Positions 34,201 to 47,800 of a DNA stretch of 64,000 bases are shown piece after piece. The position numbers and the translations under genes are program-made. The notes below the pieces were generated by a model. That model had not been told where the DNA came from. It saw nothing but the letters and a program-made list of their open reading frames with translations, and searched no databases. Source of the DNA: Nymphaea colorata (taxonomy: Eukaryota; Streptophyta; Magnoliopsida; Nymphaeales; Nymphaeaceae); the NCBI RefSeq assembly GCF_008831285.2, contig NC_045138.2:25515934-25579933 (forward strand), in the 5' to 3' direction. Every line of letters starts with the position of its first letter. Positions within the stretch are counted from its first letter, which is position 1.

Positions 34201-36059
34201 AAGTCAGGATGACAAAATAAGGAGCTTAACCTAAGATTACTTCACTTTTTTTTTTCCTTTTCTAAGCAGATTATAGAAAACAACCAAAGATTTATTTCAT
34301 ATGGAAAAGATGAATTATATCAAATTGTCCAGATTTTGGACATAGTTTTGAAATCCACAAATAGAAAAAAAAAATTGGAGCTGGATTTTAATATTTGATC
34401 GGCACAGACAGGTCACAAGGGTACTTTTACTAATTGAAGGACTGCTAATGTGTGGTCAGAAATCAAGCTTTTCTCCTTGGCCAAGAGAAAAATGATAACT
34501 ACTATTTTTCATGTTAGAAAAAGCAATACATATTGAGATGCTGACATTCTAAATGCTTCCACTTTATGTAACAAAATGCTTATACTTGGAAATACTTTTC
34601 CTGTTTCATTGTTAATCATGTTCACCCATACCTGCATTTGTTCCACCACACATGCATACATTTCTCCTCCTACATGGGAATTTAAGAGAACGATAATTCC
34701 TTCAATTGGAAATTAAATGGGTCTAGGCCTAACCTATCATGGCAGACCCATATCTCAGGATCAAACACTGTCCAAAGACTTTGAATCCGACATGATTGAG
34801 GCGGGGGGTCATGTAGACGGTGCGTTGCAGTTTTGATTTTTGTAGGTGCTACTTTCCTAGTTGTTCATCCAGTGCACTCCATCGAGTTGAAGGCAGCCCA
34901 CTATCCACCCGGACTTCGACACAACCCAGAACCCCAGACTTCAGGGCTCATCTGGGGGCTGGAATCCGATGCAGACAGTCGATGGTAAATTGACACATAT
35001 CAAATATTGTCTCTATTGAACAATGAAAAAGTTGATAGGAACACCTATTTTGGTACATATCACCACAAAGAGCTACAGAAGTAGGTAATGAGAAGACCCA
35101 TAGAGTATGGTTTTTCTTCCCTTATTTTACATGTGAAACCACAATTGGTTCCGGGAGATTTCATACTTCGTTCAAGCGTGTAAAACTGCGTGAAGCATTT
35201 TTCCCTTTAAGGAACGAAGACTGACTTTAGCTTGTGCAGAGACTGCACAAGCTCCGTTTGATGCATGTGAAGAAAAAGAGTTGGACCTCTACGACTTTTT
35301 TGCGTGGGAAATTTTCCCCATTTCAAAGAAAAATGCACGGTAAACATGATAAACCGTACAAACTTGGAGAAAAATCCACCATACTACACAGTGTTTTTCT
35401 TGTGCATCAAACAGAGCCTAACGATTTGACCTATCTGGTTAGGGCACAACTTAGTCGCAGAGGCACATATGGCTGGACTAAGGTCCGGCTTCATCGCGAC
35501 CATAAAGCTCGGCTACTACCCTTGCTTTCTTCTTCATCAAATTAGGAAACAACGTGAAGAATGGTACATCATGGATTAAATTAATGAGCACACTTGACAA
35601 TCAGCATCAAACAGTACCCTGCGTGCTCATAGCCTGTCGATATTCTTCCGTGGGGCCGAACAGAATTCGCATGTCTCCATTAAACTGTTAATCTCCATGA
35701 ATGATATGATTCTGCACATTAAATTATGTTAGTGCTAGATTTGGTGGCACGTATTAAAAAATCAAAGAAGAAGAAGAATATTGTATAGTCGGACGCGAAT
35801 TGTGACAACCACTTGGGCAGGAGTCCACGACAGCGTCACCTACAGCGCTTCCTGTCTGCTCGAAATCCAGACTTGACAACTCTCCCCCGCTGTCCCCGTC
35901 AACGCTACTGTTGATCATAATCATATTAAACTTGCTTCTTAAAAGAAACCAAAGCGTATATTAGTTAAAAGACTTGAGATGATCAAAGGTAGGCAAGTCC
36001 AATACGTATTATCAAAGAAATCAAACACGGAAATCATACATTGTTCAACATTATATTGT
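31261..36059. other. Intergenic, gene-poor
   Basis: No host gene recognised on either strand. ORFs at 32182-32436, 32974-33225 and 35234-35545 lack recognisable domains or convincing splice context. A SINE-like patch lies near 33856-33910. Confidence 0.45.
33850..33960 (+). repeat. Possible degenerate tRNA-derived SINE
   Basis: TAGCCACGTTGG near 33856 is one base off an RNA polymerase III A box, and GGATTCAATGCC about 43 nt on resembles a B box. No tail or target duplication was identified. Confidence 0.25.
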
Positions 36060-36095
36060 TTTGAGTATATATATATATATATATATATACTCAAA
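36060..36095. repeat. Perfect palindromic (TA)n hairpin
   Basis: A TA run flanked by TTTGAG on the left and CTCAAA on the right gives a perfect 36-bp inverted repeat, directly before the CpG-rich block. Confidence 0.9.
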
Positions 36096-36115
36096 GCAGT
36101 ATCGGACAAATAAAA

Positions 36116-36560
36116 ATTTTCCGGTAGCTGGACGCGATCCCCCGCCACCGCCGGCGTGCCTGGGGGGACCACCGTGGAGCGGGGTCACCGGGGGGCCGCT
36201 GCCCGGGAGGGGTGGTGGGCCCCAGGTCTGGTCAAGGCCCTCGGCGCGCAGAGTGGGAGGCCACCGAAGATTCCGCGTGCCTGCCGACCGTCACGCGCGA
36301 ATCCAGCGGGGCCCGCACGGGCGTGGGCCCCGCGACAGCGACCCCCCAGTGGCACGTCCCCATGGGCGAAACAATGGGGCGATCATCGCTTTATTCATCG
36401 ATCCTTTCACGTGGCCGTTTGTTCTCGATCCGACGGTCCCCGGTCCGCCACGCGGCACGCCCCACGAGGCATGAATTCCACGGTTCCGGTGTGTGGAGTT
36501 CGGATCCGGGAAGGGATTTGATACGAGGACCAGTTTGGATCCGTCCAATTCGATTCAGAA
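36116..36560. other. Isolated GC- and CpG-rich block
   Basis: About 445 bp of strikingly high GC inside AT-rich DNA, with words such as GGCCCGCACGGGCGTGGGCC and CACGTGGCC (G-box-like, near 36408). ORFs in several frames on both strands are open simply because stops are rare in GC-rich DNA; none resembles a known protein. It could be a CpG-island-like promoter fragment, a piece of rDNA spacer or a captured gene fragment. I cannot decide between these. Confidence 0.5.
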
Positions 36561-39500
36561 CTTACAATTACAAAAAAGTTGGATCACTTGCCATGGGAGA
36601 TTTAGATCTCATAAAATTATATACGAGAGTTGGACCAGAGGTCTGATATGCTAAGAACATTTCAGAGCATTTCATAGGAAGAACGTGGCACCTTTGAAAG
36701 GTAACCACATATGTTTTCATAAAATAATAAGAACATAATGTTCTTTTTTGCCAAACACCGGCTACCGGTTTATAGCAACCACTAGTTTGAGATTTTCCAA
36801 AGGCAGGCAGTGATTTGTGGTGAGATTGACAAAATTCTACCAAACACATTCCTTTCAGGTTGTGTTTATAAAGTTAATAACATGCTCTTATCAATAATTC
36901 TAATGAATAAGGTGACGGATCAGTGGCTAATCTTTTCTACGTCTTGTATGATTGTCTTTGTAGAATAAAAACTAAAGTTCTTCCTTCCTGTTTGTTTTTT
37001 CACATCACCCTATAATTTATCCGAGAACCGAAAGGATGTTCTTACTGCGTATCACTAAACTGAGATATGATGCGAATGCACAGCACGATACGCTACTGTT
37101 CCGAAGGAAAGAAGCGAAATGATGGAGTGGAAGGCTGTAGGGAACGCTATCAGTAAAAAGGGCCTGCTTGCTCTGTCACTGTTCAAATGAATCTAATTCT
37201 CTGTTCTCAGTTTGAAATTTGGAACTTAGGTGCATACTTTTTGAAATAGAGAGAAGGGCACGCGCGATGTTCTGGGCACAGTGACTACAGCGACTCTTCA
37301 TCCTCCTCCCTGGCCCGCCCCGCCCTCTGGTGTGCCTCGGAATTCCCACCACACCCACTGTGCAAAGTGATGAGAAATGATGAGGACCACACAGCTGGTG
37401 CCTCAAATCCCATCTTATATGGATTCTGATCCACGATCTAGATTTCTTGAAATGAAGGGCAACAATTGACGTGTTTGGGACAGTTTTGGCGTGGAGCCAA
37501 GATTTACCAAGATTTACCTTGGCATGTAGTTAAGATTTATCACTAAATTAATATATGACACTTTAGTTGATAGGTGTATCGACATTTTAATTGATAGGTA
37601 TATTGCTCAATCACCTGAAACGGTAGGCAAACCCGCCATTAGGGTCCTCCGGTGAAAATAGGCACTCCTTTGTCAAAAGCTAGGATGAAAAAAGAATGAG
37701 CGATTTCGTGTGTTCGCCGTCCCGCTGTCGCCGTGTCTTGGGAAGCTTCTTCGAAGCTGCCCCGTCACATTCATGACATGCGCGTTTGAATCTTGCTTAC
37801 CTCCAGTCTTCCATGTGCATGGTGATCTAAAATCTTGGGATTTTAGATCCGACGACTTTTTATCGCTCACTTTTATTGCATTGCTCTCTCCGCCGAATTT
37901 AAAGAATAATAACGATATAAAATTAAATTCAAAGTTGCTTGACGTTAAATAGATCTTTGATCCTAGAATTCAGATCAGTATGATGTAGAATAACAAGACC
38001 GCCTAACTAGAGTACGAGTTTACACATGTTGAAGATATTAATATTAATAAGTATCTATGCAGCTAATTGGCATTGATATTCAGGATAAAGATGAGAGACA
38101 TAATCCACCCAACTGATCTTTTTTCTTTTTTGAGATTCATTAAATTTGTGGTAGATCCTAATACTTGAACAAAGCAAAGACATGCTGCTTCAAAAAATTG
38201 ACATTAATCTTGAGGATTTGGCATAAAAATGACACCTACCCAAAAGATTTTAACTGAAAATGTTTGTTTATCGATTTTACATCTTGGTCGATTCTAACAA
38301 CAGTGACGGACGCTAGTTTTTATTTAATGTGAACATGATTCTGTCATTCCCTGAAACTGTGAGCGTGTTCGTTAAGTTGTTCTTGCTTTCCCGTTTGACA
38401 ATTTCCTCTGCGTTTGATCATTTAAAATTATCCGGCGACAGCGACCGGTTGAGGAGCCAGAGGAAGATGATTGGGTCCATCGTAGCCAAGTGGTCTACAA
38501 ACCAAACACATGTTCTATGGCTTTACTTTACAAAAATAATTCTAGGCACATAGATCATAATATTATTGAATCAATTATATATGTATATACACCTTTATTT
38601 GATTTTAAATTTTGATACTGTATGATTTCTGGTATATAAAATGTAGGTTGGCAGTGGGAATTCTTGGTCGAGGCTGGACTTAGGTTGCATAAAAGTGGTC
38701 AACTGTGCCGGACCTGTGCCTTGCAAAAGCCAATGGCATAAAGTGGCTGGATTCGAGCCGCGTGACACTATTTTTATCAAGCTTAGTCAGTTTTTCTATC
38801 TTTCTTTCTTTCCTTGCATGTGGACTCACTAAGGCTGGTAACATGTTGTAAATATTCCAATGTGGAATCACACGCAGGAAAGCATGCAAGCAACGTGCAG
38901 GCACACACACACACAGAGAGAAATCATTTTATCTGGGACTTGAAATCGGCTCTCACACAGAAGGGTGTGGGCGAGTCTGGTATACTTTTTGAAAATGTAC
39001 ATTTTTTATTATATCTGGCTGGTTTGAGGTCAGAATGCTTATGAATTGCACATATTGATTGTATTTCCTTTTTGTTGGCCAACTTTCGCTTTTCGATTTG
39101 AAAGTACAAAATAAAGAAAAAAAAACTATATCTTCTTCCACAATAGGCTTTAACAAGAACCCCCTAGCTGTTTGAATGGAAATGGAAAAATGTTTTCCAA
39201 ACAAGTGTTGTCAATATGGTAGTATATTATCTCATATCGGCTGATGCGCATCTTATCGGCCTATGTGCAAAATGGTATCGAGCCAATCGAAATGTGAACA
39301 AAACATCGGCAAGCAATTATTATATTTTGTGTTTTTCTTTTATTATTATATTTCATGTTTGTTTTCATGAGTGTTTCTACCTTAATTTTTTGAGTTACAG
39401 TAACAATTTATACGGGGCCAAAGGAAACCACTTAGAACTCATATTTTGAGTGAACTTCAAGGCAGTGGAATAAGTACATCGTGGGTCCCTAAATGAAGAC

Positions 39501-42500
39501 CCGAAGACTTTGACAAGCTTTTGGCCGTTCCCACACCGTTTGCGTGACACTTGCAATGAAAGATTTATCTTTCTGCATGACTCAAATATATGAATGGATT
39601 AACTTTATTTATGCAAATGTAGTGGGTATATCCAGTTACTAATAGATTTTGGATTCAATCGATTTGGTATGTGCTTTGAATCCGAATTAATCAAGTCTGG
39701 CATCTGGCAGGAATTCGATAAAGATCCGACCCGATTACATGTAAATGCCTAAGGCTTTGGATTTTCACTTGAATCCACATCTAAATCCAAAATCTGACTA
39801 CAGAGTCAGACTAAATCAAACTGGATAAAAAGTGGATTGGACTTAAATTCAAGGCGTTCTCATCCATATCTAGATAACTTGTAATCAATTCACCATGACT
39901 TCTGCTCAAAACTTACTGTGGGCACTTGATCTAGTAAATCTGAACTTACCCTCCTGCCTGTCACATTAGGAATCAAGTTAATATAGAATCCGATGGGACG
40001 AAAAGTGACAAAATTTGCTCATACCAAATTCAAACAATTTGCAATTCTATCTGCAACTGCCCGGTGCGGGGCTTGTTTGACTTTGAAGTCCTTCCAAACG
40101 ACTCGTCACATTTCTTTCAAATTAAGGGCCAGCATCTTGTACTCCTTGGAACAAAGATAAGTGCATATGACAAGAGCCAGACGACAACCAAGCCTTCATG
40201 AAGAAAGTCTCTCTCTCTCCCTCTCTCTCACATCAACCTCTTTTTACTTTTCTTCGTGGGTTGATATGATGCAATGGCCTAACAGAAGAAATGATCATGT
40301 GAAGGACGTCAAGATCAACAACAAAAACATTCTTTATGATAGAAATAAAATCATCTTACAAGTTAATCTCTTGAATGGCTGGCGTTAATTCATGCATTTG
40401 CTACATTAGCGTTTTCCATTAATGGTTAGACAGAGCTTCAACTTGGGTATCGTATTCTTGACCTTCTTGAGCTGTAAGGTGAACTGTTGGTTGTGAAAAG
40501 ATGGAGTAGCTTGTAGATATAGTTTAAATAAAAAAGATGGATCATCTTCCAAAGGAGGCTATTGTTTGGTTTACAGATTGTGAGATCGAATTTTATGGCA
40601 GGCGCATCTTGTCAAGAATAGAAGGTTAGGACCATCAACCACGGTTAGAAACACTCCGATATACCAACCTTGTTCTGCCTTTCTAAGTTCATGGAGATGA
40701 GCAGGCTTTGAGAATGGAGACTGTAAGGAAGTTATGGTAGATGTTTGCGATTAAATTAAGTCCAGCCTTCGACTAATAACAAACATGTTCAACTGGCCTT
40801 TTCAAGCATTTGCAATTCATTTTCCATATTTCCAATTCTAAGCATGGAACGCACTCAAATGCAACTGCCAAGAAGAAGGATGAAGCCTGTCAAGCAGAGG
40901 ACCAGACTTAATGGGAGAGCCATCTATTTCATGCAAAATTTTAGGCCTATTTGGTGAAGGCTCTGAACAGTGTGCAATCATATTCATGAAGACTGTGCAT
41001 CTAGTGGTACATGTGGAGTTAGGATTTTGTAATCAATTCCGAGATAGAAAAAGGAAGATCATGAGTTATTGCAGATGAAATAGCATGAGCTTGCCTATAA
41101 GAAAAGTACCACGGGCTTTCTTGATCTGGATATTTAAGGAAATTCTCACCATCAATTTGCGAATGAACCATAATTAATTGACTTGGACTGTCTTCAATGA
41201 TAATGTTACCAATGTACTCAGCTTTAACTTAATGACTCAAAATGACGAAAGGTATGGTCTAGACAGCTGGTGAATATAGCTAGGTCCAGGTGGTACAGAT
41301 ATTATTGAACAAGGTACATTCAAAAGCTGTGCTAAAGACCATTGCAGGTTCTTCCTTTTCCTTCTCAATCTTTATTTTGGCAATGTAAGGTCAGGAAGGT
41401 CTGTGTTAAGAAGCACAGCTTGGACATCTAACTCGTAATCTCTTTCAACCGAAGGTCTGAAGTCCAGCCCAGTAGTCAAGTGAAGGAAGCTCTTGCTGAT
41501 GCGCTTAGAGTCTTCTAAAAGCTGCTTCGGAGAGTGGCATGTCAGTTTAGGGTGCTAACATACAAAAGGTACTTCAATAGAAGTTGCACTTCTATGCACA
41601 TGGCAACAAATACAACACCATGGTACCATCAAGAAGGAACGACGTCAAATTGGAATGCTCAGACAAAAATGCTTGCTAAATGTCAAACAGACCACATTGA
41701 TACTGCTATGGGTTTGTAGAGTAAAAACCATCACCACCTCTCTAGGTTCTGCTCAATTATGAAAGACTGGTACTAGCACGCAAGTCAGACTAGTAACAGT
41801 GGCAGTGTGAAGATATCAGCAATGGCATCACCATAGTAATGAATAAAGCTGAATAAAGCTGTTCGAAATGGAAACTTGCATCCATTATATTGATTTCATC
41901 AACAAAAGTTGCTTTCAATGGAACTGTAACAGCCAATTACTGCTACGAGGCACAATCTTCCATGCATGAAGATGGTCACAAAAAGGAAAAGGAAAAAGCA
42001 AGACATTCAAAATAAACGTTCATCTGTCACTGCTGATTAAAGATTAAAAAGAAAGCCAAGCTCATGCATTCTCTTCATGGCATGAAAGAAAGATCTTATT
42101 CCAAATCTTCTCATGATACATCAGTAAGACTGACTGAGGTTGAGACTAAACATTAGCCTCACTCCACCAACACCAAGAAAACCAACGACAACATTGTCCC
42201 GATACAAATTTAAAAAGGAATATGTCAGGCACAAGTTTATGTACAAAGAAACATAGTCGATGGAGATCAAAGGAAAGAAAATGATCAAGAATTAGACAAA
42301 CCAATCTTCCTCAATCTTCTTCCTCTAACTGAACGTTCCAAATCCACCAGCAGAAAAGGATCCGAGGTTCCTCTCAGTGCAAATCTCCAACAAATTGCAG
42401 CTGACATGAGCGCTCCGATCCAGGCTTCACCCGTCTTTTCTTCTTTAGCTTTCTTTTGACAGTAATATTTGGACTCACTTTCACACAGAATCTAGAACAA

Positions 42501-42680
42501 CACCATCCTTAAAACCTCTCTATACCTAAAGAAAGTTTTCATGAAAAAGAAAACACCAAAAAGATCGACTAGAAAAAGGAGGGAGATGGACTGAAGAAAG
42601 CCACACCAAAAGGGTCCATAGTTTGTAAGTAACTCAACGTGGTTATGTTTATCTTTCTTCTTCTTCTCCTCTCGCCCCCA
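36561..42680. other. Intergenic, gene-poor, including Dof-1 3' flank
   Basis: No supported gene. A GC-richer patch at 37250-37350 and a (CT) run at 40207-40228 are present. The last few hundred bases are probably Dof-1 3' untranslated sequence. Confidence 0.4.
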
Positions 42681-42689
42681 ACTTCATTC

Positions 42690-43918
42690 CTACATCAAAG
42701 AAGCTATACTTGACCCATAATTTGTAACATCAGGCCATGACCCAACGCTTGGGTTCCAATAAAGAGATGGTTCATTGTTATTGGTCCCAAACATGGCCTG
42801 ATTCGATACATGCCACTCTAAGTGACCCATGCGCTTGCCGTCCTCCTCGATCTTCACGCTCAAATTTCTCAAATTTTCTTCACTCACCTTTGGTTGAGTG
42901 CCACTGTTGCTCAATTCCTCCAGCGGTAGAAAAAAATTCTGCTGTTGGACATGTCTCCATGGACCTTCTGACAGAATACTGCTTGAGAAATTACCGCTGA
43001 GGCCATCAAGAGGCTGACCCAGATGAGAAAACGTGGTTGGGAATAGAGAAGATGCCCCAGAAATTTGACTTATGCCGCTAAACCCATTGTGATCCTGCAG
43101 GAAATTGCACTCAAGGGCGTTCTCCTTTGCAGGAAAGCCTGCCCCAGAAGAGAGAACAGACTTTAGCGATGACACAAGAGAGCTGTTGATATGAAATTCA
43201 TGGTTAAGAAAAGTTGGGTTTTGGAGAGGACTGCTGGTTGTGGTGGCTGTTGCAGAAGTGCTAGTGGGCAAGGATGAGAGTGGTGGTGTTGGTGGTAGGG
43301 TTGGTTGGGAAGAAGATGTTGCATTTGATGGCACCAGTGCTGTGGTCTTGAGATGAGAAGAAGGGCCGCCATGGTCAAAGGTCGTGGTTCTCTTCACCCG
43401 TTTGTTCTTCCTGCAGCCACCACCCACAGGAACATTCCTCAGCGTTCCCCCTCTGGTCCAATAACGCTTGCATGTCTTGCAGAAGTGTCTGGGCTGGGAG
43501 AGGCTGTAGTTGTTGTAGTAGCAGAACTTGGTGTTTGAGGAATCACATCTGGGGCACTTGAGGGCAGAATCAGCTGGGTTTTTAATACCTGCTGCCTGTT
43601 CCATGACCCTGGAGGACGAGGAAGAAGATGGCGATGGCATCAAGCCCCTCTCCTGAATCTGAAACGTAAGGAGAAAAGAAAGGAGATGTTTTAGTAGTAA
43701 ATTTCAGCAGACAAGCAACATAGAGAGAAAAAAAGAGGAAGAAAAATCACGAAAGAAACATGAAAGCACATATTCGATTCCAAGGACTAGAAAACAAAGG
43801 GATTGATGTCGAGAGTTGATGAAAGAGAGAGAATAGAATTAGAGAAAGCAATTAAATGAGGACGTACCTGTGGCCACTGAGAGGAGTCCACGCAAAGCTG
43901 TGAGGATGTTATCACCAT
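42690..43918 (-). CDS. Dof zinc-finger transcription factor 1
   Basis: Two exons on the minus strand: 43868-43918 and 42690-43652, giving 337 residues. The intron has donor CCACAG|GTACGT and acceptor GATTCAG|GAGAGG. The first exon encodes the short N-terminus [17 protein letters not shown], a layout common in Dof genes of the OBP3/DOF5.1 type. The Dof finger is CX2CX21CX2C (Cys50, Cys53, Cys75, Cys78) with [19 protein letters not shown] and the following [16 protein letters not shown]. The finger binds AAAG-core DNA. The rest is Ser/Thr/Pro-rich and ends [14 protein letters not shown]. Nuclear regulator; specific targets are not readable from sequence. The second exon alone has an internal ATG, but the spliced start fits the family better. 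Confidence 0.93.
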
Positions 43919-44015
43919 TATTTTCGTTTCTTTTTTCTGATCTTGCTCGTTGTAATCCTTGCCTACTTGTGTGTGTAGAGGGAGGAAGAGAAAGAACCGT
44001 GAGAAGGATATGCAG

Positions 44016-44019
<4 letters not shown>

Positions 44020-44050
<31 letters not shown>

Positions 44051-44880
44051 CTTAGTGGAATAAGGTGAAGAAGAAGACGTGTTCTAAAAGGAATCGTTGA
44101 ACGTCGTGTAAGCCGACAAGAGGTGGGGGGAGGGGTGGCGGGTGGGAGTGAGACGCCCAATCCTTCCAAACTGCAATCAGGGGTCGGGACGGGCGAAGCG
44201 TTTGTTTTCAATGTGGGGACGATGACTGCTATGGCTTATTCCTTGAAATGACGTTTGTCTATGATGGGTCCCCTCCTTTCCTCTCCTCTACGCTGCTTCT
44301 GCCGCTTTCTCCCCTTCTCTTTCTCTACTTCATCCAGGACAAAACTACCGACCTCTTACATACACGTACGCAGAAGCGGGAGACGGGAGAGAGAGAGAGA
44401 GAGTTCTGCTTCTTTTGATCCAATGATGGTGGGTTTTTAATAGTTACTGGCTGAGTTAAGAGAGAGGGAGAGACAGTGGGTGTGCTTTGTTCATGTGATC
44501 CAAGATAGTGCATTTCTAAAATAGTTACCTCTCGCCTAGAGAGAGAGAGAGAGAGAGAGAAGGTGAGAGTGTTTTATTCTGGTCCAAACTCCAAAGATGA
44601 GTGGGTTTTTGAAAGCTGCTGGCGGGAGAGAGAGAGAGAGAGTTCTATTCTTTTTGTTTTTATAGGTCGAGGAGGGGGCGAAAGAAGGAATCCCCAAGAA
44701 AACAAAGCCCGAGGGCAAGAGAACAAATCCTGCGTCGCTTCTGCTCAGTTTAAACAAACACAGAATTTGGCAGCCATGTAACAGTCTCCCATCTTGCTCA
44801 GAGAACAACCAGATTTAAAACAACCAAAGAAGGTGGTAGCGGAGAAATAACAATTTGCAGAGAGAGAGAGAGAGAGGCCA
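44020..44880. repeat. Cluster of (GA)n tracts upstream of Dof-1
   Basis: Five separate (GA)n runs: about 44020-44046, 44388-44402, 44539-44562, 44627-44642 and 44857-44876. All lie within 1 kb upstream of the Dof-1 start. Such GAGA tracts are candidate sites for plant BBR/BPC proteins, but they may be simple microsatellites. Confidence 0.8.
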
Positions 44881-47800
44881 CCCTTTTCATCTCCCGCCCC
44901 ACCCCCATGTGGGCAGCTAAGCACTTAGCTCAAAAGCATGATGCTCTTGGGGAACAAATGGATTTTGTAGTCTCCCGAGGGATCTACCCCCCTAGAAACC
45001 CTTCCCTTCAATTATTCTCTCCCCCCCACTGGGGACGAAGTCAGGAAATCCTTTGTTTAATCACGTATAATTTACTTTATGTAAACAAAGAAACTATTAC
45101 GCAAATGTGGTGGCCGTATAGTTTACTGTGTACGCAGTAGAAGTACTGCCGTATGAAGATATAGACATAGGAGTTTCTGAATTCAGAGGATTCTGTTGAA
45201 AAACGAGAGAGAGGTGCATGTAGTTTGAGAAGGAAAGAATGTCGGTCCATCGAGCGGTGGGCAGTGGATCATCCACGGGGTCCCACATTCCACCACCTAG
45301 CTAGGTCTTCCATAGCAGAGATTCCCCACCCCCGTTTCACATTAAGCCACAGTGGCTAGCAACCTACTTAGTTAGGGCACTACATACCGAATCAAATGGG
45401 ACAAATGGGTAAGTTGTGTGCGACAACGCAGTCATTCCAAAGAATAGCCTGCATCAAATCTGCACCGAAAATCTAAGAAATCTGCTTCCTCCATGATCCA
45501 TCCACTAATGGCCATTTATAATTTTGCTTTGCTGCTAATACGATCACATCAGTTTTGACATAAGGCCCATATTCTTAGAACTAATTAGAAGCTCGCTTGG
45601 AAACTGCCACTCAATCAATCTTTTCTTCTTCTTTTTTTTTCTCCCTAACACGAGGCAGAAACAGATTTAACGAAAAACACATTTTCCTTAAAGCACCTAA
45701 ACATGGTTCATGTGGAAAGTTGGCAACAACAACAACGGCCAACTTCCGACAGGTGGACCGGACGGCACGTGGAAGCTTCAGGCGGTGCCGTCTGCTCTAA
45801 TTATTAGGTTTAGATCATGTTAAAACACAGTTAAGATGCTGATTAGAGGAGCACAAGAATGCAGCGCAGGGTAAGGCTTTAGTGGAAGGTGAATAAGATG
45901 TGTGTGTGTGTGTGTGTGTGTGGGCAGAGAGGGATGAAGAGGACGAGGGAAGGCACATGATAAGGGGCCAGGGGCAGCCGACTCCGTCAGCAGGCCACGA
46001 GGTGCTCCCCAATTTGGGAAGCTGCCCCCCCAGGTAGCACGTGATCCACCAGCCAGTTTATTCCAAAGAGGCGTTGTCCTACTGAGCCCTCCCTTGCTGC
46101 GCTGCATATGCCCCGCCAAGCATGTCTTTGACATCCAACGGCCAACATGTCATCTTTTATTAAATTATCATTATGAATGTTAAAGATATCATTCCTTTTA
46201 GGTTTATATATACCCATCCAGTAGTTCTAGGTTTTTCTTTTTCTTTGTAAGTCTGACAGAACAAATGAATTTGAAATATTTGAAACCTAGAAACAAAGAA
46301 GAACATTTTCTTGATATCTACAAACTGCACCTTATGGGCTCAACAAGTTTAAGGCCATTGATTTTTTCTCTTATCAATATGCACATCAAAGTTCTATTTT
46401 GACGTGGTTATGTAAATTCATCTATACAGTTAGATTTGGCAAGAATACTGCACAGTGGTAGCACGCTGATAGCGCATTAGACAGCAAATGAATAAGATAT
46501 GTGTACACATAGAGAGAGAGAGAGAGTTTTCGGTCCTGGTATCATTATCTTATTTCACTATCACTAGCTCATCCCCAAAAGAACTCATTTGAAGGCTTTC
46601 TTTCTTTAACTCACAAATGTGCATTCCGATTATTAAAAGCTACAGTGGAACACTAGAAGTTTTCAGTGCGCAAAACAGATTTTACAAAGATACGACAATT
46701 GATGACATACAAATTTTTTAAATTGTGTAGAATAACACCTTCCCATGATTACCGAATTTGCTCAAGAGAAATAATCATAGATATATTTTGGAGAAAGAAC
46801 GACAAGGATGACCTAAGATTTGTGAGGCACAACGAATTTCTTTCCACGGACAAATATTTCAAAGGTGGGGAGGAGGGGGACCATGAATCAAAACCTAACA
46901 CCCATCATTCAATCCCAATGCAGACGACAAAGATCTCACTGGATTTCTTTTTCTTTTTAATACGTCCAATAGTTTATCAAGATCATCCCTACTCACATTC
47001 TTAACCCCTTGCTTTTTATTATTTTTCTATTGATTGCCAGTGTGTGTAAAGAAATTGCAGGAGTCGTCACGGTTGCATTCTTGGGAGATGGGCCCCAAAT
47101 TGCCTGGTCTTCTGCCAATTGGTATCATTATATAGATATATATATAATGAAAGAAGTAAAAAAAAAATTCCTTTGTGAATTCTGGATGGGGATGATATGG
47201 TCCATCGAATTCAACGTTGGGGTGCGTCTTCTAGTGCCTTCTTAAGGGGATTTTGTGATGAGGGGTAGTGGAGTTGCGTCAGAGACATACCACGTAATAA
47301 GATTATGAAATTGGGAAGTTGGAAGCCACCTGCAGCGATGCAAAACCATTGTTTTTTTTTTTTTTTCTTGAAGAATAAGAAAATCTGATAAAAGAATATG
47401 CGTTACCTGCCAAAAAGACGAATAGAAAATTGTTTTTTCAGTTTGGGGAGATGGGGAGGAAATTCGGGGCCTCTCTCTCTCTCTCTCTCTGTGCCTGTCT
47501 CTGTCCACTAGACACGCCGGTTCTCTCCTGAAAATAAATGATAGCGAGTGGATGTCTCCGACTAGTGTGATTTCTCATCACTCCAGGATAATGGATTACT
47601 TGCACTTGGAAGCTACGCACCTGTATAGCAATCATGCCCCCAAAGACTAATGTCTCTCTCTCTCTCTAAGTTTGAGAAAACAATAACTGCCGTATAGATC
47701 TTTCTCTGGGGTTCATAGGCGACTCATAGGGACTAACCGTATAATCTTGCTTTCTTCTGATGTAGGTTTCAACAGATATTGAGAAACTAAAAACGCGATG

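Noticed and set aside
36116-36560. 18S, 5.8S or 25S rRNA gene fragment
   Set aside because: None of the conserved rRNA core motifs I know is present; at most it could be spacer.
36061-36646. Overlapping ORFs of 85-144 codons in the GC-rich block
   Set aside because: They are open in many frames on both strands at once, with no recognisable protein; a composition effect.
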